This document shows, in pieces, positions 14,394 to 21,673 of a stretch of DNA of 34,380 nucleotides (position 1 is its first letter; each line of letters opens with the position of its first letter). The notes below the pieces were generated by a model. The model made no database searches. It was not told where the DNA came from and saw only the letters and a program-made list of their open reading frames with translations. The position numbers were made by a program, and so were the translations under genes. This DNA comes from a virus. The stretch spans positions 1-34,380 of the IMG/VR virus record IMGVR_UViG_3300036768_000484; one strand, written 5' to 3'.

Positions 14394-14573
14394 TCAGTCT
14401 CCTTTAGGCTCTGGTTGTGGATCAGGTTCTGGCTCGGATTGTGGATCAGGCGCGACTTCGGCCACGCCGTACTTGATCAGCCACTGCAATGTGGCCTCGT
14501 CCACGTCAAGCGTGTCGCCTGCCAGGTAATACTTCCCGGCGTCTGTGTGCGGTTTGAGCAATTTCACAATCAT
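14394..14573 (-). CDS. Small acidic protein before tail tube gene
   Basis: A 59-residue protein I translated by hand. It starts MIVKLLKPHTDAGKYYLAGD, runs to IKYGVAEVA and ends in a Pro/Glu/Asp-rich tail (PDPQSEPEPDPQPEPKGD). The start overlaps the stop of the gp37-like gene as ATGA (14573-14570) and the stop is 2 bases before the tail tube ATG, so the spacing fits a coupled real gene. Small proteins of this kind, with a short globular part and an acidic proline-rich tail, are common at this spot in Mu-like phages. Function unknown. Confidence 0.75.
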   Translation of the reverse strand: MIVKLLKPHTDAGKYYLAGDTLDVDEATLQWLIKYGVAEVAPDPQSEPEPDPQPEPKGD

Positions 14574-15001
14574 GTTTCGACCCCCTGAATTAATTCTCCC
14601 ACCTCAAAGGCAAGCGGATAGAGAAGCAGGCCGTCCTGATAAACTGGCGCAGGCGGGGTGACAGGTTGCATCGTCTGCACCCCGGCGCGCGGCTGCCAGC
14701 CCATGAGGGCCTGCATGCAGGCCTGCACCAGATCAGCCGCCTCGGCACGCGCGGACTCACCACTCACAACCTGCTGCACGTTGCGCACGGCCACCACCAC
14801 AAGCCATCGACTGGCGATGCGCGCGGCTTTGCCGAAGCTGGTCACTTCCAGTACCTTGTGGCCGTCTGAAACGACAAAGGCCGCGGGAAGCTTTTTGTAG
14901 CCAACGTCATCGACGCCAAGCGATACCGCACTATGAACGCCTGCAAGACCCGGCACGGTATCTATGAGGCGCTGGCGGATCAGTGGCTCTAGGTCTAGCA
15001 T
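14570..15001 (-). CDS. Mu gp37-like protein (DUF1834), tail terminator
   Basis: A 143-residue protein of the DUF1834/gp37 type, which caps the tail and fits it to the head in related phages. It begins LDLEPLIRQRLIDTVPGLAG and ends with the strand LLYPLAFEVGELIQG. Gene order gp36-gp37 matches Mu. Its ATG shares one base with the upstream stop (TGATG at 15001), and its own stop overlaps the small acidic gene. Confidence 0.82.
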   Translation of the reverse strand: MLDLEPLIRQRLIDTVPGLAGVHSAVSLGVDDVGYKKLPAAFVVSDGHKVLEVTSFGKAARIASRWLVVVAVRNVQQVVSGESARAEAADLVQACMQALMGWQPRAGVQTMQPVTPPAPVYQDGLLLYPLAFEVGELIQGVET

Positions 15002-15414
15002 CAGTAGCCACCAGTCCCGTCTCTAGTCATCACTCTGGCATTGCCAAGGCTCACCTCGGCCAGCGCCGGGGCAGCGTTCGCGGCTGGCAATCCCAGCGAC
15101 ACCTGTCCGCGCGCGATGGATTCGAGCAGGCGGCGCGCATCCTCGTAGCGACGGCGCACCTCCTCGCTGGCTCGGTCTTCCCATAGCCGGTAACGCGCGA
15201 TGTCGCACGCAATGCGCACCAGTACCTGCGGGACGGTCGCCAGCGGCAGGGCGTAGCGGCTGGCAAGATAGCCGTCGATCTCCGCGTCTGCGTCAGAGAG
15301 TGCGCGCGCCACAATGCCAGCATCCGGCACACCCGCGCCCACCCGGTCGGTGAGCTGGGTCAGCTCATCGACACCGAAGCGCGCTTCCAGGTCGGCCTGG
15401 GTGGCGTATGGCAT
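15001..15414 (-). CDS. Mu gp36-like protein (DUF1320), head-tail connector
   Basis: A 137-residue protein with the DUF1320 pattern: PYATQADLEARFGVDEL at the N-terminus, then ALSDADAEIDGYLASRY and IACDIARYRLW. This family forms a connector ring between portal and tail in Mu-like virions. It follows the gp35-like gene by 4 bases and precedes the gp37-like gene with a one-base overlap, which is the Mu order. Confidence 0.88.
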   Translation of the reverse strand: MPYATQADLEARFGVDELTQLTDRVGAGVPDAGIVARALSDADAEIDGYLASRYALPLATVPQVLVRIACDIARYRLWEDRASEEVRRRYEDARRLLESIARGQVSLGLPAANAAPALAEVSLGNARVMTRDGTGGY

Positions 15415-15418
15415 CGCG

Positions 15419-15622
15419 TCACTCCGCCTCGGTTACGATCAGCACCGGATCGGCTTTGAGCGCCTCGGCCTGCTCCGGCGTAGCTTCGACCGTTACCGGC
15501 TCGCGACCAAAGGGGCCGAGTCCGGCGCGGTAGCGCGTCATCTCGCCATGCGCTGGCACGGTGCGCACAGTCAGGCGCACAGTTGTTTTCTCTGGCGCAG
15601 TGTCAGTCTTTTTCTCGGCCAT
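15419..15622 (-). CDS. Mu gp35-like small protein
   Basis: A 67-residue protein with a charged, probably disordered N-terminus (residues 1-16) and a short C-terminal module reading EPVTVEATPEQAEALKADP and ending in VLIVTEAE. That ending is characteristic of Mu gp35/HI1506-type proteins, small head-associated proteins of unknown detail. It lies between the capsid gene and gp36-like gene, exactly as in Mu. Confidence 0.7.
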   Translation of the reverse strand: MAEKKTDTAPEKTTVRLTVRTVPAHGEMTRYRAGLGPFGREPVTVEATPEQAEALKADPVLIVTEAE

Positions 15623-15633
15623 GCGTCACCTCA

Positions 15634-16539
15634 TCAGATCAGCCACGGCGAGACGATCAAGTCAACAACGCCAAAGTTGGGGTTGGAAGCACCGTTGGCC
15701 AAGCGCTCGCTCTTGACGATCTCCATCGCGGCGGCGCGCAAGGAAGGCGGCACCACCAGCACGGTCGGCTTGATGCCAAGGGGGCGACCTCCGTCGGCCT
15801 TGAGCGACTGCATCGCGGCAAGCGCGGCGTTGAAGTTGGTGGCGTCCAGCGTGGCCTTGCTCTTGTAGGCCATCTGCCAGAAGCCTAGACCAGCGTTGCA
15901 GCGGTAGCGGATTCCATAGCGATATTCGTCGTTCATAAACACGCTTTCGTCCTGCGTAGAGGTCAGCGCCTCCAGTTCCGGAGCGGTGCGCTCCTGGAAT
16001 ATCAGGGGCTTAAGCGCGCGGCTGGTGTCGAGTAGATACCAGGCATCGCCAGTTCCTGCTTGCACGTTGGAAACCAGCGTCGCCGTGCCGGTGCCGTCCA
16101 CGTTCGGATAGACCGGGTGGTCGGTGTCGAAGAAGAACTGGCCGTCGTAGCAGGTGACGGTGTGCGCGTCCTTGAGCAGACCGAAGACGAGCTTATCCGG
16201 GTGGGTGGCAGCGGCGCGGCCCATCTCTTCTAACAATGGGGTATAGATGCCGATGTTGTCGTCTTCGATGTCGGTGCGCTTGACAGAGACCGTACCCTCA
16301 TAGAGCTTGTTCTGAATCTGGTAGGCCTGCGCAGCCATGTCTTTAAGAACGCGGGGGCCAACCCATTCGCGCAGAGTCGGGAACTGGCCAAGCCAACCGT
16401 AGGTATTACTGGCAGAACTAGACGGCACGCGGGTGGCTACCTTCTGCCAGTCGGTTGGCGTGTTGGTCAGAGCATCCTGAAAGGCCTTTGAAAAGCCAGT
16501 GCGCAGACTGGTGAGGAGAGCGGGGGTGATGATGGCCAT
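15634..16539 (-). CDS. Major capsid protein (Mu T-like)
   Basis: A 301-residue member of the Mu major head subunit family. It begins ITPALLTSLRTGFSKAFQDAL, continues with TDWQKVATRVPSSS and WLGQFPTLREWVGPR, and contains the family stretch FFDTDHPVYPNVDG, ending in VVDLIVSPWL. It would form the icosahedral shell. The length equals that of Mu T to within a few residues. It follows the protease/scaffold gene by 3 bases, as expected, and high expression is likely. Confidence 0.95.
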   Translation of the reverse strand: MAIITPALLTSLRTGFSKAFQDALTNTPTDWQKVATRVPSSSASNTYGWLGQFPTLREWVGPRVLKDMAAQAYQIQNKLYEGTVSVKRTDIEDDNIGIYTPLLEEMGRAAATHPDKLVFGLLKDAHTVTCYDGQFFFDTDHPVYPNVDGTGTATLVSNVQAGTGDAWYLLDTSRALKPLIFQERTAPELEALTSTQDESVFMNDEYRYGIRYRCNAGLGFWQMAYKSKATLDATNFNAALAAMQSLKADGGRPLGIKPTVLVVPPSLRAAAMEIVKSERLANGASNPNFGVVDLIVSPWLI

Positions 16540-16542
16540 GTC

Positions 16543-17541
16543 TTACTCCTTTGTGAAGCGTTGTTTAGCTTGAGCGAATGCCTCTTCGGTCATGCCGAGC
16601 TGCTTCGCTACAAAGCGGTCTTCGTCGGTAAGCACCACTCCGTGCGCGGATTCGGTACGACGATGCGCGCCTTCTGGCACGATCTCAGGCGCGGCAGAGA
16701 CGAAGGCCTTGAAACCTTCTAGGTCGCGGCTGGCGTAGGATAGCGCCCATTCTTTCATTCCAGGCGAGACCTTGCGCGCGCTCATGGCAGCTTCCACAGC
16801 AGCCTCGGCCTCGCGGCGGGCGATTTCTGCCTGCAAGGCGGCGAGCTGGTCGGCCACCTGCTTGTGCATGGCGATGGGGACATACTTTGCCGGGTCTGGC
16901 TCACGCGCCTGCGAGGCTGCTGCCTCGGCAGTTTTGAGACGGTCGATGAGCTTTTGCAGCTCAGCTACAACATCGTCTGGCGTTGCCGTCACCGGCAGGT
17001 TGAGCGTGTAAATAAGGCGTTCGAGTAGTTCGTCCACGGCGTGACTCTCCTTTCGTGAGGATACGGCTTGAAGGTAAAGGTTTGGGTTGTGAGTCAGTCC
17101 TGCGCCGGTCAGAGCCACCACCCGGCCGTCCTTGACCTGGTAGCGGAAGACCGGCGAGAGGTAGCGGTATTCCTTGTTGGCGAGCAGCTCGGCGGCGCGA
17201 GGAGTCCATTCCACACGCGCCCAGATGCCATCCTCTCTGGCTTGCAGTTCCTTGATCCACCCGGCGGCTGGGACCGGACCGGCCTTGTCCTCGGCGGTGA
17301 GACTCTGGTGGTCGTAGTCGACTGGCAGGTCTGCACCGTTGGCGGCGAAGGCGTCCAGCACCGCCTTGGCGTCAAGCTTGTATGGCCCGCGTCCGTCCCT
17401 CCCGGAAAAAGTCCCTGCCGGAATGAGATGCACCCACTCCGGCGGGGTGAAGTTCCCGTCAGGAAGGTCTGCAGGATGGATAGGCAGGGAGATGGCGTTT
17501 CGCGCTAGTCTGAGCAATTCTGCGTGAGCTGGGTAAGCCAT
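16543..17541 (-). CDS. Prohead protease and scaffold (Mu I-like)
   Basis: A 332-residue Mu I-type protein. The N-terminal half is the protease, with LPVDYDHQS (around residues 72-80) carrying the expected catalytic His and YLSPVFRY (around residues 126-133) carrying the Ser region; the C-terminal half from about residue 190 is a charged coiled coil (HKQVADQLAALQAEIARRE) that serves as scaffold. In Mu an internal start makes the scaffold alone; here a Met at about residue 224 could do the same, though I see no decisive ribosome site. The start at 17541 has no Shine-Dalgarno and lies about 10 bases after the -10 box of a candidate promoter. Confidence 0.9.
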   Translation of the reverse strand: MAYPAHAELLRLARNAISLPIHPADLPDGNFTPPEWVHLIPAGTFSGRDGRGPYKLDAKAVLDAFAANGADLPVDYDHQSLTAEDKAGPVPAAGWIKELQAREDGIWARVEWTPRAAELLANKEYRYLSPVFRYQVKDGRVVALTGAGLTHNPNLYLQAVSSRKESHAVDELLERLIYTLNLPVTATPDDVVAELQKLIDRLKTAEAAASQAREPDPAKYVPIAMHKQVADQLAALQAEIARREAEAAVEAAMSARKVSPGMKEWALSYASRDLEGFKAFVSAAPEIVPEGAHRRTESAHGVVLTDEDRFVAKQLGMTEEAFAQAKQRFTKE

Positions 17542-17550
17542 ATAGGCTGC

Positions 17551-17579
17551 CGTATATCACGCTAATACATATTTGTCAA
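17551..17579 (-). promoter_or_regulatory. Candidate internal sigma70 promoter ahead of capsid genes
   Basis: On the minus strand TTGACA (17579-17574) is followed after exactly 17 bases by TATACG (17556-17551). It lies in the short gap after the morphogenesis gene stop and before the protease ATG at 17541. A transcript starting 7 bases after the -10 would begin near 17544, leaving almost no leader, which agrees with the missing Shine-Dalgarno. Confidence 0.5.
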
Positions 17580-18064
17580 CTATCGCCGTCCGACAGATAC
17601 GCACGGATGGCATCGAGGATCAGCGAACGGGCAGATTCATCTAGCTCGCCGCTCTCATTGACCGGGAAGTAGCGCCGCGCAGGGATGTCGCCCCATGGTA
17701 TCTTGGCTCCGCGCTTTGTCGCACCGAATGCGCCCTTCTTCGCGCCGAATTGCAACACGGCGGCCTGATCTGCTGAGGAGCCGACGGTCACGCTGTCGGC
17801 AGTGGCTTCGTAGTGCAGGCGACCGGTGACGAATGACATCGTGTCAATCAGCGGCTTGTTACCCTTCTTGCGCGCCAGCGTGGCCGGGCTGTTGGGCGCG
17901 AATGGCTTCCCAGTCCAGTCGTGGCCTGAAAGGATGTGTTTCCTGCTGCCTTCCGTCAGCGCCTTGCCGATGTCATGCATGACGGTCTTCATGTTCGAGA
18001 TGCGGCGGCGCAGGTCTTCCAGCGCCTTGCGCACTTCGCTGTCGTCGATCTCGATGCTGATCAT
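17576..18064 (-). CDS. Virion morphogenesis protein (Mu gpG / P2 gpS-like)
   Basis: A 162-residue protein of the phage virion morphogenesis family. The helical N-terminus (SEVRKALEDLRRRISNMKTVM) is followed by the typical stretch DWTGKPFAPNSPATLARK and a C-terminal PARRYFPVNESGEL. Members help complete heads or tails; in Mu the equivalent gene lies between F and I, as here. It ends about 35 bases before the protease gene, and that gap carries the candidate promoter. Confidence 0.85.
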   Translation of the reverse strand: MISIEIDDSEVRKALEDLRRRISNMKTVMHDIGKALTEGSRKHILSGHDWTGKPFAPNSPATLARKKGNKPLIDTMSFVTGRLHYEATADSVTVGSSADQAAVLQFGAKKGAFGATKRGAKIPWGDIPARRYFPVNESGELDESARSLILDAIRAYLSDGDS

Positions 18065-18082
18065 GTGGTGAATACCCGGGTA

Positions 18083-18415
18083 TTAGAAGACCGCGTCCGG
18101 ATGTTCGGCGAGCAGCGCATTGTCCTCTTCGATGTGCGGCGCGGCAGCGCGCTCGTAATACCGAGCCAGGTCGTCCGGCAGGATATAGGCTGCACCGAGC
18201 ACTACGGCCATGTCCACTGGATTGCGCAGAGGATCGTCCGATAGCCGATGGAGCCAGCCAGGCGGCGGCCCGAACACGAACTCGCCGCCAGGCGTGAGGT
18301 ACTGCGCGACGAGATGGGCATGCTCGCCTTCGAGCGTTCCCTTTTCAGGGTCCCATTCGATCCTGAGCACTGGGACCGGCGCAAATGGGTGGTGTGCTTT
18401 GAGTTCTAGCTTCAT
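18083..18415 (-). CDS. Unknown protein translationally coupled to the MuF-zincin gene
   Basis: A 110-residue soluble protein with no recognised domain. It reads KLELKAHHPFAPVPVLRIEWD, then a Gly/Pro-rich middle (GEFVFGPPPGWLHRLS) and a helical acidic end. Its ATG overlaps the stop of the MuF-zincin gene as ATGA (18415-18412), so the two are made together. Small genes directly after MuF proteins with toxic C-terminal domains can encode the matching immunity protein; that is an inference from position only. A plain head-assembly role is the alternative. An upstream ATG at 18424 is in frame but lacks the coupling geometry. Confidence 0.6.
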   Translation of the reverse strand: MKLELKAHHPFAPVPVLRIEWDPEKGTLEGEHAHLVAQYLTPGGEFVFGPPPGWLHRLSDDPLRNPVDMAVVLGAAYILPDDLARYYERAAAPHIEEDNALLAEHPDAVF

Positions 18416-19890
18416 GGGAACCACTTTAGCACACCGAGGACAAGCCAGAAAAGCTCTGGATCATCGCGCACGAGGCGCAGGAAAAACTCCTCACTCGATC
18501 CCCACCCTTTCGCGCGGCTAGCGGTTGCACCAAGCACGTATTCCATCGCCATCGGGAAGAGTTCGAGCGCCCCCCGCCCGCGGTACTCCTTGCCCATGTA
18601 TGGCTCAACGTAATTGTCCGGGCGCGCGAACTCGTCACGTCTGTAGTTTCTCGACGGATCGATGTATCTTAGCGCCCGGAGCGTCTCGCCATCGGTACGC
18701 CGCTTGTGCAGCTCATGGAAGATCGCGTCCAGCTCTGGCAGCGCACTCTGGATTCGATGCGCGAATTCGTGGATCATGTTGGCCTCGTCGCGTGCGACGA
18801 TAGCGCTGCCTGTCTGCGTCAAATAGTGCGAGCCTCGTGATTGCGAGAAGCGAACATCCAGCGTCCCGAAACTGTTCGCGGCCTCCACCCACTTGGCTGG
18901 GAAAATCCGCGTCACCCGGCGCACAAGTTCCTTCATCTTGCCAGAACCCTTGTCAACCCTGCTCTCCACACCTGAGACGTAGAGTCCGCGGATTGCTTCC
19001 CACGCGCCTTGAGGATCGCTGTCCGGGTCTGGAAGGCTAGCGGCCAGCTCTCTGCCAGCAGAGATAAACTCGTCTAGCGTACGAGGCGCGGAAGGCTGGA
19101 CTTTTCCACGATCACCGATGTCGAGCGCAAGTGCCTCTCCAAGAGGCTTGGGAAGCTTGGCCGCCTTGCGCTCTATCTCTCGCACCAGATCGGATGTCCC
19201 GCCAGGCATATACCCCCACCCCTTGTCGATCCCCACCTGCTCGCCGGTCTTGGGGTCGATCTCATCCCATCCGGCGGGCGGTTCGGTGTAGCCTGGCTTG
19301 CCGCCTACGAGCTTGGCCGTCTCCGGGCCGTTTGCCCCGACAACGCGGCATTTGCAGCCAAACCCATTGGGCGGGTAGTGCGTCTGCCAGAAGGGATGAT
19401 TGGCTGGCAGCATCATCCCATCCCATGCAAGATGATGTAGACGCGGGTGTTCTTGCGGTGTGTGGCGATATATCCAGTAGCGGTAGCCTGCATCGCGCAA
19501 TTGCGCCAGCCGCCCGGCAGCGTAGCTGGTGAACAGATTCGTCTGGTAGATGATGCGGGTTCGCCAAGCTCGCCCTTCTTCCGTCGCCTCGCCAGTCCAG
19601 CCGTGCCAGCCGTGTTTTTGGACGATGTCGGCAAAGCGCTCACGGAACTTGTCCAGCGTCTCGCCATCGGCGATGGCCTTGTCCACCGCCTCGGCAAGAT
19701 CGGCCAGCAAGTCGGCCTTAGCCGCCCCGGCGACCATAAAGGCGCGGTCGTGGGCAGATTTCCAGATGTCGTCCCAGCGCGCGGTCGGGACGAGGTTGCC
19801 CAGCTTGCCGCGGAAGAACGCCACCTGTTCGGCGAACGGGCGCTTAAAGATAAACGCAATGGCAGGATCAGCAGCCGCTGTCTTCGCCAT
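18412..19890 (-). CDS. MuF-type minor head protein with C-terminal zincin-like metallopeptidase domain
   Basis: A 492-residue protein. Residues 1-200 match the Mu F/SPP1 gp7 family: RTRIIYQTNLFTSYAAGRL, a histidine-rich stretch HPRLHHLAWDG, and the closing NGFGCKCRV. That part sits at the portal inside the prohead. The C-terminus is different: HEFAH at 374-378 is an HExxH zinc-protease motif, and ELFPMAMEY at 443-451 could supply a third ligand glutamate, followed by a helix (DDPELFWLVLGVL). The same overall layout occurs in phage-associated zincins. Such tails on MuF proteins may be virion-delivered effectors. The gene overlaps a zinc-ribbon gene upstream by 23 bases and couples to an unknown gene downstream. 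Confidence 0.82.
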   Translation of the reverse strand: MAKTAAADPAIAFIFKRPFAEQVAFFRGKLGNLVPTARWDDIWKSAHDRAFMVAGAAKADLLADLAEAVDKAIADGETLDKFRERFADIVQKHGWHGWTGEATEEGRAWRTRIIYQTNLFTSYAAGRLAQLRDAGYRYWIYRHTPQEHPRLHHLAWDGMMLPANHPFWQTHYPPNGFGCKCRVVGANGPETAKLVGGKPGYTEPPAGWDEIDPKTGEQVGIDKGWGYMPGGTSDLVREIERKAAKLPKPLGEALALDIGDRGKVQPSAPRTLDEFISAGRELAASLPDPDSDPQGAWEAIRGLYVSGVESRVDKGSGKMKELVRRVTRIFPAKWVEAANSFGTLDVRFSQSRGSHYLTQTGSAIVARDEANMIHEFAHRIQSALPELDAIFHELHKRRTDGETLRALRYIDPSRNYRRDEFARPDNYVEPYMGKEYRGRGALELFPMAMEYVLGATASRAKGWGSSEEFFLRLVRDDPELFWLVLGVLKWFP

Positions 19891-20074
19891 ACCTGCACCA
19901 ATCTTCTCGGCAATCGATACTGCACCATCTGTGCCCGGGCGGTACCGCCTCGCCGCACCATAAGCACTTGCCTTTCTTATCTGGGCGCTGTTTTAGCTGC
20001 TGGCGAGACCTGGAAATAGCTTCCTGTAAGGCCTGCTCGATTTCTTGCGCAGCGCGGTCGGCGTCGTCGCTCAT
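19868..20074 (-). CDS. Small zinc-ribbon protein between portal and MuF genes
   Basis: A 68-residue protein. The N-terminal 35 residues are helical and charged; the C-terminal part has four cysteines in a CxxC...CxxxC pattern (CLWCGEAVPPGHRWCSIDC), expected to bind one zinc ion. This resembles small C4-type zinc finger proteins carried by many phages, whose targets are usually unknown. ATGA overlap with the portal stop (20074-20071) and a 23-base overlap with the MuF gene indicate co-translation. Confidence 0.75.
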   Translation of the reverse strand: MSDDADRAAQEIEQALQEAISRSRQQLKQRPDKKGKCLWCGEAVPPGHRWCSIDCREDWCRYGEDSGC

Positions 20075-21606
20075 GTGGCTGACTCCTGACGTACATCGAA
20101 ACGCCCGGCCAGCTCGGCGGCGGCAAAACCCATCGCCATGATCTCGGCGAGCCGGTCGGTGGGCAGGTCGCCATAGGCGGCGAGCAGCGCATCGCGCATC
20201 TGCTTTAGACTCTGCGCCTCATCTACGATGCGCTTGATCGTGTCCATGATCTCGACCCATGCTGGCGCGGCTTCTTGCTCCATGCGGTCGGTCATCTGGT
20301 CGATGGGGGTCGGATCGGATTCGCCTGCGCTCGCGTGCGCGGATTGCATGCTACGCTGCGCGGCTTGCTGCGTGGTGTCTGACGGAGCTTGTGGCGTAGC
20401 GGTCGCGCCAAGCACAGGCTCATCCTGTGCAGCCTCAGGGATTCCCCACTTCTCACGCACCCAGCGCTGTGGTATGGGCACGCCAAGCGGCACCAGTTTG
20501 GCGAGCTGGTCGGCCAGCGCGGCCATATCCTCAGGCTCCTCGACCATCAGCGTGAATTTCGGCAGCGGCGCATCTGGCAGATTTAGCGCGATCAGCGGCG
20601 CGATCAGGTCGCGCGTGAGCGTGGCGGCAAGCGCACGAGCGTCAGCGCGCATCAGGTCGGCGCGCACTTCGTTGTGCACGCTTGCCTGCGCAAGGCTGCC
20701 GCTCGATCCTTGGTCGGTTGTGAGGGTCTGCCCCAGCACGGCCTTGGAGACCTGCCGGTCGAGGTATTCGATGAGGCGCTGGTAGAGGTCGGCGGAGGCG
20801 CTCTTGGCTCCGCTTTCGACGATCTCCAGCGCCATACTCTCCGGGATCACCGCCCCGGCGTCGCTGCCAAGCTCGAACACCGCGCGCTTCAGGACGGCGA
20901 TGTCTTCTCGCGTCGCGGCAGGCCCGTACTTGCCAATGCGGATTGGCTGGCCGTAGAGTTCGGCGAAGGCCGCCCAGTCGCGCAAGGCGTAAGACTTGAA
21001 AACCCATGCCCACAGCGCCGAGCGCGCCAGTCCGCCCATGAGCGGGATACCTGCGAGAATACGCGGCGTGTGGCAGATGAACTTATACGGCGGAAGTTCA
21101 GCGCCGTCAGGCGTTCCGTCGAACAAGCGCAGCTCGCGCCCCGTCTCGCGGTCGAAGCGGAACCAGTGCGCCTCGCGCGGCAGGATGGCACCCGGCACCC
21201 AGGTGGGGCCGTCGGTCTGCCAGACGATCTCGGCCACCGCGTAGCCCTTGGAGAGGGCATCGAGCAGTTGCACCATGAGTTCTGGCAGGTCGATGGATTC
21301 TAGCACCTGGCGCGTCAGAGCGGCGGCCTTCTTCGCCGCGCGCGACTCCTCCGCAGGCTGCACGTCCCACGGCAGGCCCGCCACCGCCAGCTTGCGGGTT
21401 TGCAGCACGGCGCGGTAGTGCAGGTCTTTTTCCTCGATGTCGGCGGCGGCGATGAGAAAGTCGTGTGCATCGCCCATGGCAGCGCGGCGCAGGATTTCCG
21501 CCACCTGCGCGGGCGTGAGGCTCGCAAGCGGACGCCATGTCCATGCCTGACGAAAGCCTGTCAACGCCGGGGCGGCGATTTCAGTTTTGAGGGCTTGAGT
21601 GTTCAT
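20071..21606 (-). CDS. Portal protein (Mu gp29-like, DUF935)
   Basis: A 511-residue protein of the DUF935 portal family, which forms the dodecameric DNA channel at one capsid vertex. Typical stretches include LTPAQVAEILRRAAMGDAHD, LAVAGLPWDVQPAEES, LRDWAAFAELYGQPIRIGKY and SKAVLGQTLTTDQG. The order large terminase, portal, MuF is that of Mu. The 67-base gap before it holds a 47-bp element also found before a small gene at 33119. The C-terminal 110 residues are low-complexity and helical. Confidence 0.92.
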   Translation of the reverse strand: MNTQALKTEIAAPALTGFRQAWTWRPLASLTPAQVAEILRRAAMGDAHDFLIAAADIEEKDLHYRAVLQTRKLAVAGLPWDVQPAEESRAAKKAAALTRQVLESIDLPELMVQLLDALSKGYAVAEIVWQTDGPTWVPGAILPREAHWFRFDRETGRELRLFDGTPDGAELPPYKFICHTPRILAGIPLMGGLARSALWAWVFKSYALRDWAAFAELYGQPIRIGKYGPAATREDIAVLKRAVFELGSDAGAVIPESMALEIVESGAKSASADLYQRLIEYLDRQVSKAVLGQTLTTDQGSSGSLAQASVHNEVRADLMRADARALAATLTRDLIAPLIALNLPDAPLPKFTLMVEEPEDMAALADQLAKLVPLGVPIPQRWVREKWGIPEAAQDEPVLGATATPQAPSDTTQQAAQRSMQSAHASAGESDPTPIDQMTDRMEQEAAPAWVEIMDTIKRIVDEAQSLKQMRDALLAAYGDLPTDRLAEIMAMGFAAAELAGRFDVRQESAT

Positions 21607-21625
21607 CGCTTTTCCACCCCCAATA

Positions 21626-21672
21626 GTTTCACTCAGATTAATAAAGTCTTAGCCCGGGCTTGGCATTGTTTC
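21626..21672 (-). repeat. 47-bp intergenic element, copy A (before portal gene)
   Basis: Read on the minus strand this 47-bp stretch matches 33058-33104 on the plus strand at 39 of 47 positions. It lies right after the terminase stop and 19 bases before the portal ATG. The core contains AAGCCCGGGCT, a palindromic centre, followed by TTTATTAA. Both copies point the same way relative to the downstream gene. Confidence 0.85.
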
Positions 21673-21673
21673 T

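Noticed and set aside
20674-21303. 209-codon plus-strand frame antisense to the portal gene
   Set aside because: Shadow of the portal coding sequence with no supporting start signal or motif.
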